Shown here piece by piece: positions 18,472 to 27,950 of a stretch of 64,000 nt of DNA. The stretch comes from Prosthecobacter sp. SYSU 5D2 (GTDB lineage: Bacteria; Verrucomicrobiota; Verrucomicrobiia; Verrucomicrobiales; Verrucomicrobiaceae). The stretch is taken from contig NZ_JBBYXL010000002.1 of the NCBI RefSeq assembly GCF_039655865.1, positions 186,001-250,000 on the forward strand. Reading direction: 5' to 3'. Both the position numbers and the translations under genes were made by a program. Positions within the stretch are counted from its first letter, which is position 1. Each line of letters begins with the position of its first letter. A model generated the notes under the pieces. That model ran no database searches. It was not told where the DNA came from and worked only from the letters and a program-made list of their open reading frames with translations.

Positions 18472-18714
18472 TCAGATCGCGCCTTTTTTCTTCAAAAACG
18501 GCACCAGCTCATCCACGCCAAAGTCCGCCAGCACCTCCCCGTCCCAGTCCATCGTCGGTGCCTTGCTCTGGCCAGAGAGGTCAATCATTTCCTGCATCGC
18601 CTCCCGGTTGCCGCTAACCACCACCTGTTTAAAGGGCACGTTGTTTGCCTCCATGTAGGAGATCACATCATCGCACCAGGGGCAGCCGGTTTTTACATAC
18701 ACGATCGGAGTCAT
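18472..18714 (-). CDS. Glutaredoxin-like protein
   Basis: An 80-residue thioredoxin-fold protein with a dithiol CPWC motif at residues 11-14 following the strand IVYVKTG. The conserved cis-proline is probably in KAPTMDWDG, where typical glutaredoxins have TVP. A short C-terminal helix follows. The size fits a single-domain glutaredoxin or NrdH-type electron donor. It precedes purD on the same strand and may be co-transcribed with it. The reductant partner cannot be inferred. Confidence 0.82.
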   Translation of the reverse strand: MTPIVYVKTGCPWCDDVISYMEANNVPFKQVVVSGNREAMQEMIDLSGQSKAPTMDWDGEVLADFGVDELVPFLKKKGAI

Positions 18715-18785
18715 AAGAAAGAAAAGGGAGGAATGGGGAAGGGGAGAAAGGTTTTCTCTTGTAGCATACGGATGCGGAGTCTTCC

Positions 18786-19823
18786 ATGGTTCTATTCTCC
18801 ATGACTGACCTCTCCGCGTCCCCTGCCACTGATCCGCTCAGCATTTACCGCTACCGCGACGGCCTGTATGCCGTGGACCTCATCACCGCCGCGCTCAGCC
18901 TGGATTTCTTCACCTGGCTGGCCGCGCAACCCTCCAGTCTGCAGGAAATCTGCACTTATCACGGCTTCAAAGAACGCCCCGCCGATGTCATGATGACCCT
19001 CTTCGCAAGCAACGGCTGGGTGCATCAGGAGTCCGGCCGTTTTCAGCTCACCCCCACCGCCCGTGAGCATCTGTGCGCCGGGTCCGAGTGGTTCCTGGGT
19101 CCTTATTACGCCTCCCTGCACGACCGGCCCATCGCCCGCGATTACCTGGAGGTCCTCCGCAGTGGCAAGCCCGCCGGCTGGTCCGGGGACAAGGCCGCCT
19201 TTGACTGGCATCAGGCCATGGAGCAGGAGGACTTCGCCCGCAGCTTCACCGCCGCCATGGATTGCCGGGGCCGTTACCTAGCCCAGGCCCTGGCTAAAAA
19301 ACTGGACCTCACCGCCCGCACCCGCCTGCTGGATATCGGCGCAGGCTCCGGCATCTACGCCTGCTCCATCGCCGCCCAGCATCCCCACCTCCAGGCCGTC
19401 GTGTTCGACCAGGTCCCCGTGGACCGCATCGCCAGCAAGCTCATCGCCGAGCGCGGCTGCGCCGACCGCGTCACGGTCACCACCGGCAACATGTTTGATG
19501 GCCTTCCCACCGGCTGCGACGTTCACCTCTACAGCAACGTCCTCCACGATTGGGACGTCCAAGAGGTCCGCCAGCTCCTCGCCCTCTCCCACACCGCCCT
19601 CCCTCCCGGTGGCCTCCTTATCATCCATGATGCCTTCATCAACGAGGACAAAACCGGCCCCGTCCACGTCGCCGAATATTCCTGCCTCCTCATGCACTCC
19701 ACCCAGGGCAAATGCTACAGCACCGGCGAATACGCCGCCCTCCTCACTGAGGCCGGTTTCGTCTCTGGCGCTTATGCAGACACCGTCGTTGGCCGTGGAT
19801 TCATGACCGCCCAGAAGGCCTGA
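18786..19823 (+). CDS. O-methyltransferase, SAM-dependent, dimerisation-domain type
   Basis: About 345 residues with the layout of plant-COMT-like/polyketide O-methyltransferases. An N-terminal winged-helix dimerisation region (YAVDLITAALSLDFFTWLA, GWVHQESGRFQLT) precedes a Rossmann methyltransferase domain with SAM-binding motif I (LLDIGAGSGIYACSI). NVLHDWDVQEVRQLL matches the family's catalytic His-Asp segment (usually HDW), and GGLLIIHDAFI is the post-II region. The second Met (about 18801) is an alternative start. No biosynthetic cluster surrounds it, so the substrate is unknown. A bidirectional terminator follows. Confidence 0.85.
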   Translation: MVLFSMTDLSASPATDPLSIYRYRDGLYAVDLITAALSLDFFTWLAAQPSSLQEICTYHGFKERPADVMMTLFASNGWVHQESGRFQLTPTAREHLCAGSEWFLGPYYASLHDRPIARDYLEVLRSGKPAGWSGDKAAFDWHQAMEQEDFARSFTAAMDCRGRYLAQALAKKLDLTARTRLLDIGAGSGIYACSIAAQHPHLQAVVFDQVPVDRIASKLIAERGCADRVTVTTGNMFDGLPTGCDVHLYSNVLHDWDVQEVRQLLALSHTALPPGGLLIIHDAFINEDKTGPVHVAEYSCLLMHSTQGKCYSTGEYAALLTEAGFVSGAYADTVVGRGFMTAQKA

Positions 19824-19835
19824 TTCCCAGCCACA

Positions 19836-19870
19836 AAAAAGCCCCGGTGGGTCACACCGGGGCTTTGTTT
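19836..19870. terminator. Bidirectional intrinsic terminator
   Basis: A perfect 12-bp stem (aaagccccggtg/caccggggcttt) with a 5-base loop has an A-run on its left and a T-rich tract on its right. It serves the methyltransferase gene on the plus strand and the repeat-protein gene on the minus strand. Confidence 0.88.
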
Positions 19871-19894
19871 TATCGAGATTTCAGCTTGGCCTGC

Positions 19895-21526
19895 TTAAGG
19901 AAGCTTGGTGATCTGATCCGAGCTAAAGACGCCCTGTGCACTTGGCTTTGGCGGCAGTTTAGGTTGTGCATAGGTAAGGAAGAAACCCGTTGGAGTGCCG
20001 GATTCGTCCAAATACATGATCACACTTGTGCTATTCATGCCTTTGATCAGAACGTAACCCAAAGAGATAGGACGGCTATCGCCAACGAGAGGCATTTTTT
20101 TCCCATCAATGGTCAGGGTCTTCAAATCAGGTGAAATCGTGAACTTGATGGTTTCGCCATCTGTCACGGTTCCTGATGCTGGAGGAACGGTGTTGGACTC
20201 CTCTTTGATCACAGCATTGTAGGTGCCAGCGGTCGCTGCAGCACTGGCAAGCAATGGATCAATCACAAACGGCCCTTGGAACTGAAGCGCACCATAAGAG
20301 ATGGTGCCGGTCTTTTTGTCCACTGGCGGGATCATGACAAAACCGGGTGCGAGTGTGAAGGTGGCCAGTTCATCTCCCTCAGGAAGTAAGACGACACCTT
20401 CGATAACCACTTTGCGCTTGTCCCCAAGAGTGATTGTGATGGTCACCTTGCCCGTCTTGATGTCCACCTTGCCTTTGAGTATCTTTTTCCAGTCGTCGCT
20501 TGTTACCGGATTCGGTGCGCTGGCGTGTGCCTTGGTGACAACGAGGTTGTTTTTCGCATCCAGAGTGAACTGGACGGGAAGGCGGTCAGTTGGGATGTCG
20601 CCACTCAGCGCGACATCAAAGACGTAGCCTTCATCAAGGCCGAGGTAGGTTGCCACATTGGTCTTTTTCTCCGGAGCCCATGGTTCAGCACTGGCCAGAA
20701 GGCTCAAAGGTCCGAAACCGTCGCGGTAGCTCTTGTCCTTGGCGCCTGCCGCTTTTTTCCACTGGGCGTCATAATAGGACAGGAGAATGTCATTTGGCAC
20801 TTCGACATGGAAACCGCCGCCATCACGCGCAGTCATGGCCAATCTCCCGCCAAAGAAGCTGCCGTCACGCTTGTAGGGGTTCGTAAAGAACACAAACTGA
20901 TTATCCGGGCCATTGGGCAGGGTTGCTGTGATCTTGGTGCCGTCACCCAGCTTGCCTGCCAGTTTCATGACTCCTTTTGCATCCACCTTGGCCACGGCAT
21001 AGCCTGAGCCCTCAGGAGCACCATCAACGTCCGCTGCCAGTTCAAAAGCCACCGTGTAGCTGCCCAGCGTCGGCACCGTCTCACCCTTCGCATAGGTCTT
21101 GACCTTGAAACCTGACATAGCGAGACCCACCGTTGCATCGCTTTCCTTCACCGTGACTTCCAGGGTGTCCCGGTCAGCAAAATCCCTGAATTTCAGCTCC
21201 AGTGTGTAGGAAGTGCCTTTGATGGCAATGGCAGCGGCATTAATGGCCACACCTGTTTCGGTCAGGCCTTCGCCCTCGGTGGCGGGATCATCACCCGCCG
21301 TGTAGTCCAGCGTCGTTTTGAGGGAATAAGTTTTTTTGTCAGAGGTGGTCAGTTTGCCGGAGACCGCGCCTTTGGTGGAGACTTTCAGGGCCAGCAGACC
21401 GTAAGGCGATGTTTCAGAAGAAATCAGCGCCTGATAGCTGCCTGCCATGTCGGCAGGGATGGCGGCGCCCATGGCCGCGGTACTGCCCAACAGGGCGCTT
21501 AAGAGACTGAGACGGAGTGCTTTCAT
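19895..21526 (-). CDS. Secreted beta-rich repeat protein of unknown function
   Basis: The 543-residue protein has a signal peptide ending around AAMGAA. The mature protein is built of diverged repeats made of short beta strands. A typical unit opens with GSY and continues with a strand such as LLALKVSTKGAVSGKLTT, KKTYSLKTTL. Later units start LGSYTVAFELA and AGTYNAVIKEE, giving roughly three copies of about 150-180 residues. This G-Y plus GxxSGKL pattern recurs in verrucomicrobial and planctomycete surface proteins, in my experience. No catalytic motif, no membrane anchor and no PEP-CTERM sorting tail is visible. It is monocistronic, with its own terminator. Function unknown; a structural or cell-surface role is a guess. 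Confidence 0.75.
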   Translation of the reverse strand: MKALRLSLLSALLGSTAAMGAAIPADMAGSYQALISSETSPYGLLALKVSTKGAVSGKLTTSDKKTYSLKTTLDYTAGDDPATEGEGLTETGVAINAAAIAIKGTSYTLELKFRDFADRDTLEVTVKESDATVGLAMSGFKVKTYAKGETVPTLGSYTVAFELAADVDGAPEGSGYAVAKVDAKGVMKLAGKLGDGTKITATLPNGPDNQFVFFTNPYKRDGSFFGGRLAMTARDGGGFHVEVPNDILLSYYDAQWKKAAGAKDKSYRDGFGPLSLLASAEPWAPEKKTNVATYLGLDEGYVFDVALSGDIPTDRLPVQFTLDAKNNLVVTKAHASAPNPVTSDDWKKILKGKVDIKTGKVTITITLGDKRKVVIEGVVLLPEGDELATFTLAPGFVMIPPVDKKTGTISYGALQFQGPFVIDPLLASAAATAGTYNAVIKEESNTVPPASGTVTDGETIKFTISPDLKTLTIDGKKMPLVGDSRPISLGYVLIKGMNSTSVIMYLDESGTPTGFFLTYAQPKLPPKPSAQGVFSSDQITKLP

Positions 21527-21730
21527 GGATAGATGAGTGAGTCGGATCTTGTGTGTTTAATTTTTTTGGTTTGGGCTCGGGAGTTGACTTCGGAAGCAGC
21601 TTTTGGCTGTGAGGCCATAGCAAGTCAGCATCTTATACGCCATTTTTTCTGGCCGGTATCAGACACCATTTATTTTTGTGAACTTTTTTCGGATAGCATG
21701 CAGTCGCATCACACGTTCATTCAGCCTCTT

Positions 21731-22231
21731 ATGCAAAATGCCATCCTTGTTTCCCTTTTCCTTCTCCTAACCGGCCTGGCCCAGGCTGAAACTACCGTCA
21801 CGATGGAAGGCGTGCACAACTGCTGCAAAGGCTGCACCAACGGCATTGTCAAGGCCGCCGCAGGCATCAAGGACACCACCGTCACCGCCGACGGGGAAAC
21901 TGTGACCATCGTTGCCAAGACCAAGTCCAACGCCAAAAAAGCGGTCGAGGCCATCATGGAAGCCGGTTACTACGGTAAGCTCTCCGATGAATCTGCCGGC
22001 TTCGCCTCCAGCAAGTCGGACAAAAAGCTCACCGACGTCACCGTCACAGGTGCCCACCTCTGCTGCCAGAAGTGCGTGAATGCCATGACCGCCGCCGTCA
22101 AAGAGGTCCCTGGCGTCACCGGCTACACCATCGAAAACAAAGCCAAGACCTTCACCGTCCAGGGCCAGTTCACCGAGTCCGACCTCCTGGCCTCCATGAA
22201 CAAGGCCGGCTTCCACGGTACTGTGAAATAA
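21731..22231 (+). CDS. Secreted protein with two heavy-metal-associated-like domains
   Basis: A 166-residue exported protein starting at 21731, which places a clean signal peptide (ending GLAQA) at the N-terminus. An upstream ATG at 21698 is possible. The mature part is two HMA-like ferredoxin-fold domains, each with a three-cysteine cluster: CCKGC at 31-35 and CCQKC at 111-115. The following helices (AVEAIMEAGYYGKL and DLLASMNKAGFHGTV) match HMA folds. Canonical HMA domains carry CxxC, so the extra adjacent Cys in both domains is notable. Copper or another soft metal is the likely ligand, bound outside the cytoplasm. A terminator follows, so it is probably a single gene. Confidence 0.82.
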   Translation: MQNAILVSLFLLLTGLAQAETTVTMEGVHNCCKGCTNGIVKAAAGIKDTTVTADGETVTIVAKTKSNAKKAVEAIMEAGYYGKLSDESAGFASSKSDKKLTDVTVTGAHLCCQKCVNAMTAAVKEVPGVTGYTIENKAKTFTVQGQFTESDLLASMNKAGFHGTVK

Positions 22232-22273
22232 AGTGAAGTGAGGCGGACACTCCTGTCTGCCATCTTTTCCCCC

Positions 22274-22313
22274 AAATCTCCGGCCACCCTTCCAGGTGCC
22301 GGAGATTTTTTTT
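22274..22313 (+). terminator. Intrinsic terminator of the HMA-like gene
   Basis: A stem pairing aaatctccggc with gccggagattt (plus three further pairs past a bulged C) is followed by a run of eight T residues. Confidence 0.85.
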
Positions 22314-22343
22314 GCATTCGTCATTCTGCATTCGTCATTTCAT
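22314..22343. repeat. Intergenic short tandem motif (cattcgtcatt type)
   Basis: The spacer before ileS contains back-to-back variants of cattcgtcatt/cattctg. The same motif recurs in the spacer before rbfA (43508-43550). Confidence 0.6.
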
Positions 22344-22409
22344 TTCCCCCTCTTGCCCTGCGCCGCCCTCTGGTCTAGGCTCCGCGCCCCTTTTCCCGAA
22401 TTTTTTCCC

Positions 22410-25142
22410 ATGAGCGCCGAGCCAGCCCCCGCCACGAACTACAAAGACACCGTCCTCCTGCCGAAGACCGACTTCCCCATGAAGGCGGACCTCGTCGCCC
22501 GGGAGCCGCAGCGCCTGGCCAAGTGGCAGGAAGGAAAATTGTATCAGCGCATCCAGGCCCAGAGCCAAGGCAAGCCCACCTTCATCCTTCACGACGGCCC
22601 GCCTTTCGCGAATGGCGATGTGCACATGGGCACCGCCCTGAACAAGATCCTGAAGGACCTCATCGTGAAGTCCAAGACCATGGCCGGCTTCCACGCCCCT
22701 TTCGTCCCCGGCTGGGACTGCCACGGCCTGCCCATCGAGTTCAAAGTCGTCAAACAGGCCGCCGGATTGACCCCGGTGGAAGTCCGCCAGCGCTCCGAGG
22801 CTGAGGCCCGCAAATACATCGACATCCAGCGCAACAGCTTCAAGCGCCTCGGCGTCTTTGGCGATTGGGAGAACCCTTACCTCACCCTCGATCCCGGTTA
22901 CGAATCCGGCATCCTGCGCACCTTCGGCAAGGCCGTGGAGCAGGGCCTGGTCTATCGCATGAAGCGTCCCGTCCTCTGGAGCTACGGTGCCCAGACGGCG
23001 CTGGCGGAGGCGGAGGTGGAATATAAGGAGAAGACTTCGCCTGCCGTCTTCGTGAAGTTTGCCCTCCCGAATGACTCCGCCCTGGTCATCTGGACCACCA
23101 CGCCCTGGACGCTGCCGGCCAACCTGGCCATCGCGCTTCATCCCGAGTTCGATTACACCGCCGGTACGTTTGTACATGAGAGCGGCCGCACGGAAAAGCT
23201 CACAATCGCCACCTCCCGGATCGAAGCCTTCACCGCCAGCACCGGTTTCAAACTGGACGCCGGGCAGCCTGTCGAAAAACTCAAGGGCAAGGATCTCGCC
23301 GGCCAGGAAGCCCAGCACCCCTTCCTGCCGCGCACGTCCAAGGTCATCAATACCCTCTTCGTCACCGATGACACCGGCACCGGAGCCGTCCACATCGCTC
23401 CCGGCCATGGCGCGGACGATTACCAGGCCGGTCGCGAGCATGGCCTGGACATCCTTTCCCCCGTGGATGGCGATGGCAAATACACCGCCGAGGTCGGCCT
23501 GCCGGAATTCGTCGGCAAGCATGTCTTCCAGAGCAATGAAGGCATCATCGCCATCTTGGAAGAAAAAGGCGCGCTGCTGGGTAACGAAAAGTATGTCCAC
23601 CAGTATCCCCACTGCTGGCGCTCCAAAACGCCCATCATCTTCCGTGCCGTGGAGCAGTTCTTCATCAAGATTGATGACATCCGCACCCGCGCCTTGGCGG
23701 AAATTGACAAAGTCACCTGGCTGCCTGCCTGGGGGCGTAACCGCATTTATGGTACCGTGGAAAGCCGCCCGGACTGGTGCATCAGCCGCCAGCGTACCTG
23801 GGGCGTCCCGCTGCCCGTTTTCTACACCGCCGATGGCACCATCATCATGGAGACCGCCATCATCGGCAAGGTGGCCGACATCGTCGCCAAGCAGGGCACC
23901 AATCTCTGGTTTGAAAAAGACGATGCCTGGTGGGCCGAGGCCGTCGGCCTGCCTGCGGATACCAAGCGTGGCAATGACACCCTGGACGTCTGGATTGACT
24001 CCGGCTGCAGCCATGTCTCCGTGCTGGACCAGCACCCTGAGCTCCACGCCCCGGCCGACCTCTACATTGAGGCCACCGACCAGCATCGCGGCTGGTTCCA
24101 GAGCAGCCTCATGATGAGCATCGTCGCCCGCAATGCCGCGCCTTATAAGAGCGTCATCACCCACGGCTTCGTCGTGGACACGAGCGGCAAAAAGATCAGC
24201 AAGAGCGACCAGGGCGCCGCCGGCAAGAGCGCCAAGCCCATGACCGCCGACCATTACTACAACACCTATGGTGCCGACATGGTGCGCCTCTGGGTGGCCA
24301 GTGTGGATTACCAAAATGAAGTGCCTTTCTCCGAAGACCTCTTCAAGCAGAACAGTGAAAACTACCGCCGCATCCGCAACACATTACGCGTCTTGTTAGG
24401 CAACCTTCATGATGAAGCGCGCGATGCAGCCGGTGAGGTCACCCTTATCGACCGCTGGATCCTCGAGCGCCTGCACACCCTCACGAAGGATTGTGTGGAA
24501 GCCTATGCCGCCTACGATTTCCGCAAGGTCTTCACCCTGGTGAACCAGTTCATCACCGGCGATCTCAGCTCTCTCTACATTGATATCACCAAGGACCGGA
24601 TGTACTGCGATGCGGCGAACAGCCCGCGCCGCCGCGCCACCCAGGCCGCCATCCGTGAGATCACCGAGACCCTGTGCAAGCTGCTCGCCCCCGTGCTCGC
24701 CTTCACTGCGGATGAAGCCTGGGAGCACCTGGGCCATGCCGACAGCCTGCACCTGGAAGCCTTCCCCCAGCCCAACCCCGACTTCGCCCCAACCGAGGAC
24801 GCCACGGCTGCTGTGGACCAGCTTCTCCAGGCCCGCGCCGTCATCCAGCAGGCCATCGAAAAAGCCCGCCAGGAAAAGAAGATCGGCTCCAACCTGGAGG
24901 CCACCGTCTCCCTGACCCTCCCCGAAAAAGGCTTCGACCACAGCGTCTTTGGCGACCTCGGCACGCTCCAGGAATTCTTCATTCTCAGCGACCTCAACAT
25001 CACCAAGGGCAGCGGCCTAACCGCAAGCGTAACCGTTTGCGGCAATCCCAAATGCGCCCGCTGCTGGAAGCACCTCCCCGATGTCGGCAGTGTCGCCGAA
25101 CACCCCACCCTCTGCGGCCGTTGTGCTGAGGCCGTCTCCTGA
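22410..25142 (+). CDS. ileS: Isoleucyl-tRNA synthetase
   Basis: A 910-residue class I aminoacyl-tRNA synthetase that charges tRNA-Ile. The HIGH-type motif appears as DVHMG in FANGDVHMGTALNKILKD, and the KMSKS loop as KKISKSDQG. WTTTPWTLPANLA begins the editing (CP1) domain, and DTGTGAVHIAPGHGADDY carries the editing-site Asp. The C-terminal zinc finger is intact (CGNPKCARCW, then CGRC). I start at ATG 22410 (MSAEPAPATNYKDTV), because the longer reading frame upstream runs through repeat and terminator sequence. The length agrees with bacterial IleRS. Confidence 0.96.
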   Translation: MSAEPAPATNYKDTVLLPKTDFPMKADLVAREPQRLAKWQEGKLYQRIQAQSQGKPTFILHDGPPFANGDVHMGTALNKILKDLIVKSKTMAGFHAPFVPGWDCHGLPIEFKVVKQAAGLTPVEVRQRSEAEARKYIDIQRNSFKRLGVFGDWENPYLTLDPGYESGILRTFGKAVEQGLVYRMKRPVLWSYGAQTALAEAEVEYKEKTSPAVFVKFALPNDSALVIWTTTPWTLPANLAIALHPEFDYTAGTFVHESGRTEKLTIATSRIEAFTASTGFKLDAGQPVEKLKGKDLAGQEAQHPFLPRTSKVINTLFVTDDTGTGAVHIAPGHGADDYQAGREHGLDILSPVDGDGKYTAEVGLPEFVGKHVFQSNEGIIAILEEKGALLGNEKYVHQYPHCWRSKTPIIFRAVEQFFIKIDDIRTRALAEIDKVTWLPAWGRNRIYGTVESRPDWCISRQRTWGVPLPVFYTADGTIIMETAIIGKVADIVAKQGTNLWFEKDDAWWAEAVGLPADTKRGNDTLDVWIDSGCSHVSVLDQHPELHAPADLYIEATDQHRGWFQSSLMMSIVARNAAPYKSVITHGFVVDTSGKKISKSDQGAAGKSAKPMTADHYYNTYGADMVRLWVASVDYQNEVPFSEDLFKQNSENYRRIRNTLRVLLGNLHDEARDAAGEVTLIDRWILERLHTLTKDCVEAYAAYDFRKVFTLVNQFITGDLSSLYIDITKDRMYCDAANSPRRRATQAAIREITETLCKLLAPVLAFTADEAWEHLGHADSLHLEAFPQPNPDFAPTEDATAAVDQLLQARAVIQQAIEKARQEKKIGSNLEATVSLTLPEKGFDHSVFGDLGTLQEFFILSDLNITKGSGLTASVTVCGNPKCARCWKHLPDVGSVAEHPTLCGRCAEAVS

Positions 25143-25196
25143 GCACAGGCGTAAGCCAATGCTCAGCCACCATTGATTCCCACCCATCTCCCGACC

Positions 25197-26522
25197 ATGA
25201 CCGCTCTTGATGACCTCCTCACCTGCCTGCGTTTTCCCAGCGTCTCCACGGATTCCCGCCACCACGCGGATACCCGAGCCTGCGCGCAGTGGCTGGTGGC
25301 CAAGCTGACCTCCATGGGTCTGACCACGGGCCTGCATGAGACACCAGGGCATCCCGTCATCGTCGCCAAAAACAAGCACATCCCCGGCCGCCGCACCGTT
25401 CTTCTATACGGGCATTATGATGTGCAGCCGGCGGAGCCGTATGCGGAATGGAAGTCGCCGCCGTTTGAGCCTACCATCCGCGAAGGTGTCATCTACTGCC
25501 GTGGGGCCACGGATAACAAAGGCCAGCTCATCGCCCACGTCTCCGGCCTGGCCGAAACCCTGGCGAAGTATGGCGACCTGCCTGTGAACCTGACCATTCT
25601 TTTTGAAGGCGAAGAGGAGATCGGCAGCCCCAATTTGAAGCCTTTCTTGGAGGCCCACCGCCAGGAGCTGGCCTGCGATGTCGTGGCCATCTCCGATACT
25701 GGCATGGTCGCGCCGGGCGTCGGCACTTTCACTTATGGCCTGCGTGGTATAGCCTGCATGGAGGTCAAAGTCCATGGACCCAGCATCGATCTGCATTCCG
25801 GCATCTTCGGCGGTGCCGTGGCCAATCCTGCCACCATCGCCGCCCGGCTCGCCGCCTCCCTTCACGATGACCAGGGCCGCGTCCAGATCCCCGGTTTTTA
25901 TGACGCCGTGAAGCCTCTGGCCGACTGGGAGCGCAGCGCTTGGGAAGAACTGGGCGACGCCGATGCCGAAACTCTCTCCCTCACCGGAGTGCCCGCTCTT
26001 TTTGGCGAAGCCGGTTATTCCGACCGCGAGCGCCGCTGGGCACGCCCAACGGCGGAAGTGAACGGCATCGGCGGTGGTTACCAGGGGGAAGGTTCTAAAA
26101 CCGTCATCCCGCGGGAAGCTTTTGTGAAGCTCTCTTTCCGCCTCGTGCCGGACCAAAATCCAGAGCACATTCTGGACTTGGCCTGCGCCTACCTGCGGGC
26201 CCATGCGCCTGCCAGCGTGCGCCTGGACATCCATCGTGGCCATACCGGCCAGGCTTACCTCATGGACCCCCAGGGCCCCCTCGGTCAGGCCGCCCAGCGT
26301 GCGCTCACCCAGACTTTTGGCGGTAAGATCGCCCTCATTCGTGAAGGCGGCAGCATTCCCATCGTCCAGGCCTTCAAAGACGTGCTCAAAGCTGATACCC
26401 TTCTTTTGGGTCTCGCCCTGCCTGACTGCCAGGCCCATGCCCCGAACGAGAACTTCCCCATCGCCAACTTTGAAGCCGGCATCCGCTTGAACCAGGCCTT
26501 GCTCACTGAACTGGGCAAGTAG
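25197..26522 (+). CDS. M20-family dipeptidase/metallopeptidase
   Basis: About 441 residues of the M20 (CPG2/carnosinase-like) zinc peptidase family. Metal ligands are visible in order: LLYGHYDVQPAEP (His and Asp), RGATDNKGQ (bridging Asp) and FEGEEEIGSPNL (general-base Glu and Glu ligand), with NENFPI near the end close to the last ligand. The lid/dimerisation domain lies in the middle (about 200-320). ATG 25197 is preferred over an in-frame TTG at 25173. It follows ileS by 54 bases and may be co-transcribed. It is cytoplasmic, and probably hydrolyses di- or short peptides; exact specificity unknown. Confidence 0.88.
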   Translation: MTALDDLLTCLRFPSVSTDSRHHADTRACAQWLVAKLTSMGLTTGLHETPGHPVIVAKNKHIPGRRTVLLYGHYDVQPAEPYAEWKSPPFEPTIREGVIYCRGATDNKGQLIAHVSGLAETLAKYGDLPVNLTILFEGEEEIGSPNLKPFLEAHRQELACDVVAISDTGMVAPGVGTFTYGLRGIACMEVKVHGPSIDLHSGIFGGAVANPATIAARLAASLHDDQGRVQIPGFYDAVKPLADWERSAWEELGDADAETLSLTGVPALFGEAGYSDRERRWARPTAEVNGIGGGYQGEGSKTVIPREAFVKLSFRLVPDQNPEHILDLACAYLRAHAPASVRLDIHRGHTGQAYLMDPQGPLGQAAQRALTQTFGGKIALIREGGSIPIVQAFKDVLKADTLLLGLALPDCQAHAPNENFPIANFEAGIRLNQALLTELGK

Positions 26523-26558
26523 CCAACCCTTGCAGGTTGGCTGCAGGGAAGGGAGGTG

Positions 26559-27950
26559 TTACAGGTTCTTGAGGATGTAATCCCAGGCGGACATGACCGC
26601 CCAGGTCATCGTCACTCCTATGCCCACATCCACAACGGTGATGCGGTTCCAGAGCCTTTTTCCTTTTTGGTGCAAGGCCTCAAATACCGGTAAAACGCCC
26701 GTTGGAGGCGCTTCATTTGCTAAGACCATTTGGCCTTCCACGGCCTTCGTCTGGGTTTCATTGAGCAAGGCAGCCGTTTCCAGTTCTTGGGCAAGGGTCA
26801 GGCGGTGCAATGCGGCGGCTGCAGCGATCAGCAGGAAGTACTCCGTGTGATATTCACGATTGATCATCCACCCAGAAACCATGTAGGCGATGATCAAAAT
26901 CATAATGGCCCGTCTGCAGCGTTCCATGCGAGGATCTTCGCGGGTCAGTTTAGCACTCATTAAAAGGGATCTCAGAGCCAGCCAGAGGGGCAGAAGGTAA
27001 AAGAACATGCCGTAGGGTCCCAGATCTCCTCCAATCTGGACATAGCTGGAATGTGTGGCCTTGTTTTCCATCTGGCCATCCCAGATGATGAATCCCTGGA
27101 ACTGCTTCCACCCGACCCCCGTGCTTTTTTCCTCAGCAGTCCGCTTGGCCATTTCCCAGACCATCAGACGGCCCTGAACCCCAGCGTCACCTCTAAGATT
27201 GCCCATCTGCTGCATGCGAGGCAGGAAGCTGAGGGCTGAGACCCCCATCGTAGCGGCCATTGTCAAAGCCAGGATCTGCACAGGTTTGGGCCTTCCGACC
27301 ACAAAGATCATCACCAGCAGCACACCGCCAACCAAAAAGGAACCCTTGGATTCCGTCGCGTAAACACAATAGCAGGCCAGGGTCACGCAGGCTGGAAAGA
27401 TGATCATCCGGCCGATCACCCCACGCTTCCAGAAATAAAAAATATAGCTCAGGGGCAGAACGACAATGACCGAGTGGGCGAGGGCGTTGGGGTTGTCATG
27501 CAACCAGGTGCCGATACAAAGCCGGCCAAACATCTTTTCAGTGGCGTCTTTGGCTCCCGTCATATCCACCCCATGAAGACTGGCCACCGCCATGGCTGCA
27601 ACACCCATGAGCATGAAGTTCCAAAATTTCAGATACCCTTGCAGACGTTCCCAGGAGATCAGTGATTTGACAGTAAAAACATAAAAAACCACGAAAGGGA
27701 GAAAGCCTTTGAGAGTGCCGGAGAAATCTGGGGCGTGCCATACGATATAGGCATAATAGGCCAGAATCGCCCAGTCATGGGGCGTCCGCAAAATGCCCGT
27801 AACCACAGGTCTGGACCGTGCGCTCAGAATACTGACCAGCCAGATGAGCATCATCGGACGGATGACGTTCGCGCCCGAAATCGCAGGCACCCAGTCCTGG
27901 GGACGGATGTAATAAAGAAAAAGGAATATGAGGGCGGCGCGATATTCCAT
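26559..27950 (-). CDS. O-antigen-ligase-like polytopic membrane protein
   Basis: A 463-residue membrane protein with about ten to twelve hydrophobic helices. The N-terminus (YRAALIFLFLYYIRPQDWVP) and the central loop (GVGWKQFQ, NKATHSSYVQIGGDLGPYGM) fit the Wzy/O-antigen ligase superfamily. They particularly resemble the putative O-glycosylation ligases associated with exosortase systems (RPQDW is typical). These enzymes transfer or polymerise lipid-linked glycans on the periplasmic side. ATG 27950 follows an in-frame TTG by one codon. It stands alone; no exosortase is in the window. The assignment to the exosortase-associated branch is inference. Confidence 0.75.
   Translation of the reverse strand: MEYRAALIFLFLYYIRPQDWVPAISGANVIRPMMLIWLVSILSARSRPVVTGILRTPHDWAILAYYAYIVWHAPDFSGTLKGFLPFVVFYVFTVKSLISWERLQGYLKFWNFMLMGVAAMAVASLHGVDMTGAKDATEKMFGRLCIGTWLHDNPNALAHSVIVVLPLSYIFYFWKRGVIGRMIIFPACVTLACYCVYATESKGSFLVGGVLLVMIFVVGRPKPVQILALTMAATMGVSALSFLPRMQQMGNLRGDAGVQGRLMVWEMAKRTAEEKSTGVGWKQFQGFIIWDGQMENKATHSSYVQIGGDLGPYGMFFYLLPLWLALRSLLMSAKLTREDPRMERCRRAIMILIIAYMVSGWMINREYHTEYFLLIAAAAALHRLTLAQELETAALLNETQTKAVEGQMVLANEAPPTGVLPVFEALHQKGKRLWNRITVVDVGIGVTMTWAVMSAWDYILKNL

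Noticed and set aside
18786..19823. O-methyltransferase as part of a secondary-metabolite cluster
   Set aside because: Neighbours are purD, a glutaredoxin-like gene and a secreted repeat protein; no synthase or tailoring enzymes are near.
26521..26543. agccaaccc/ggttggct hairpin after the M20 peptidase gene as a terminator
   Set aside because: The stem is short and no T-run follows on either strand; a terminator call is not supported.
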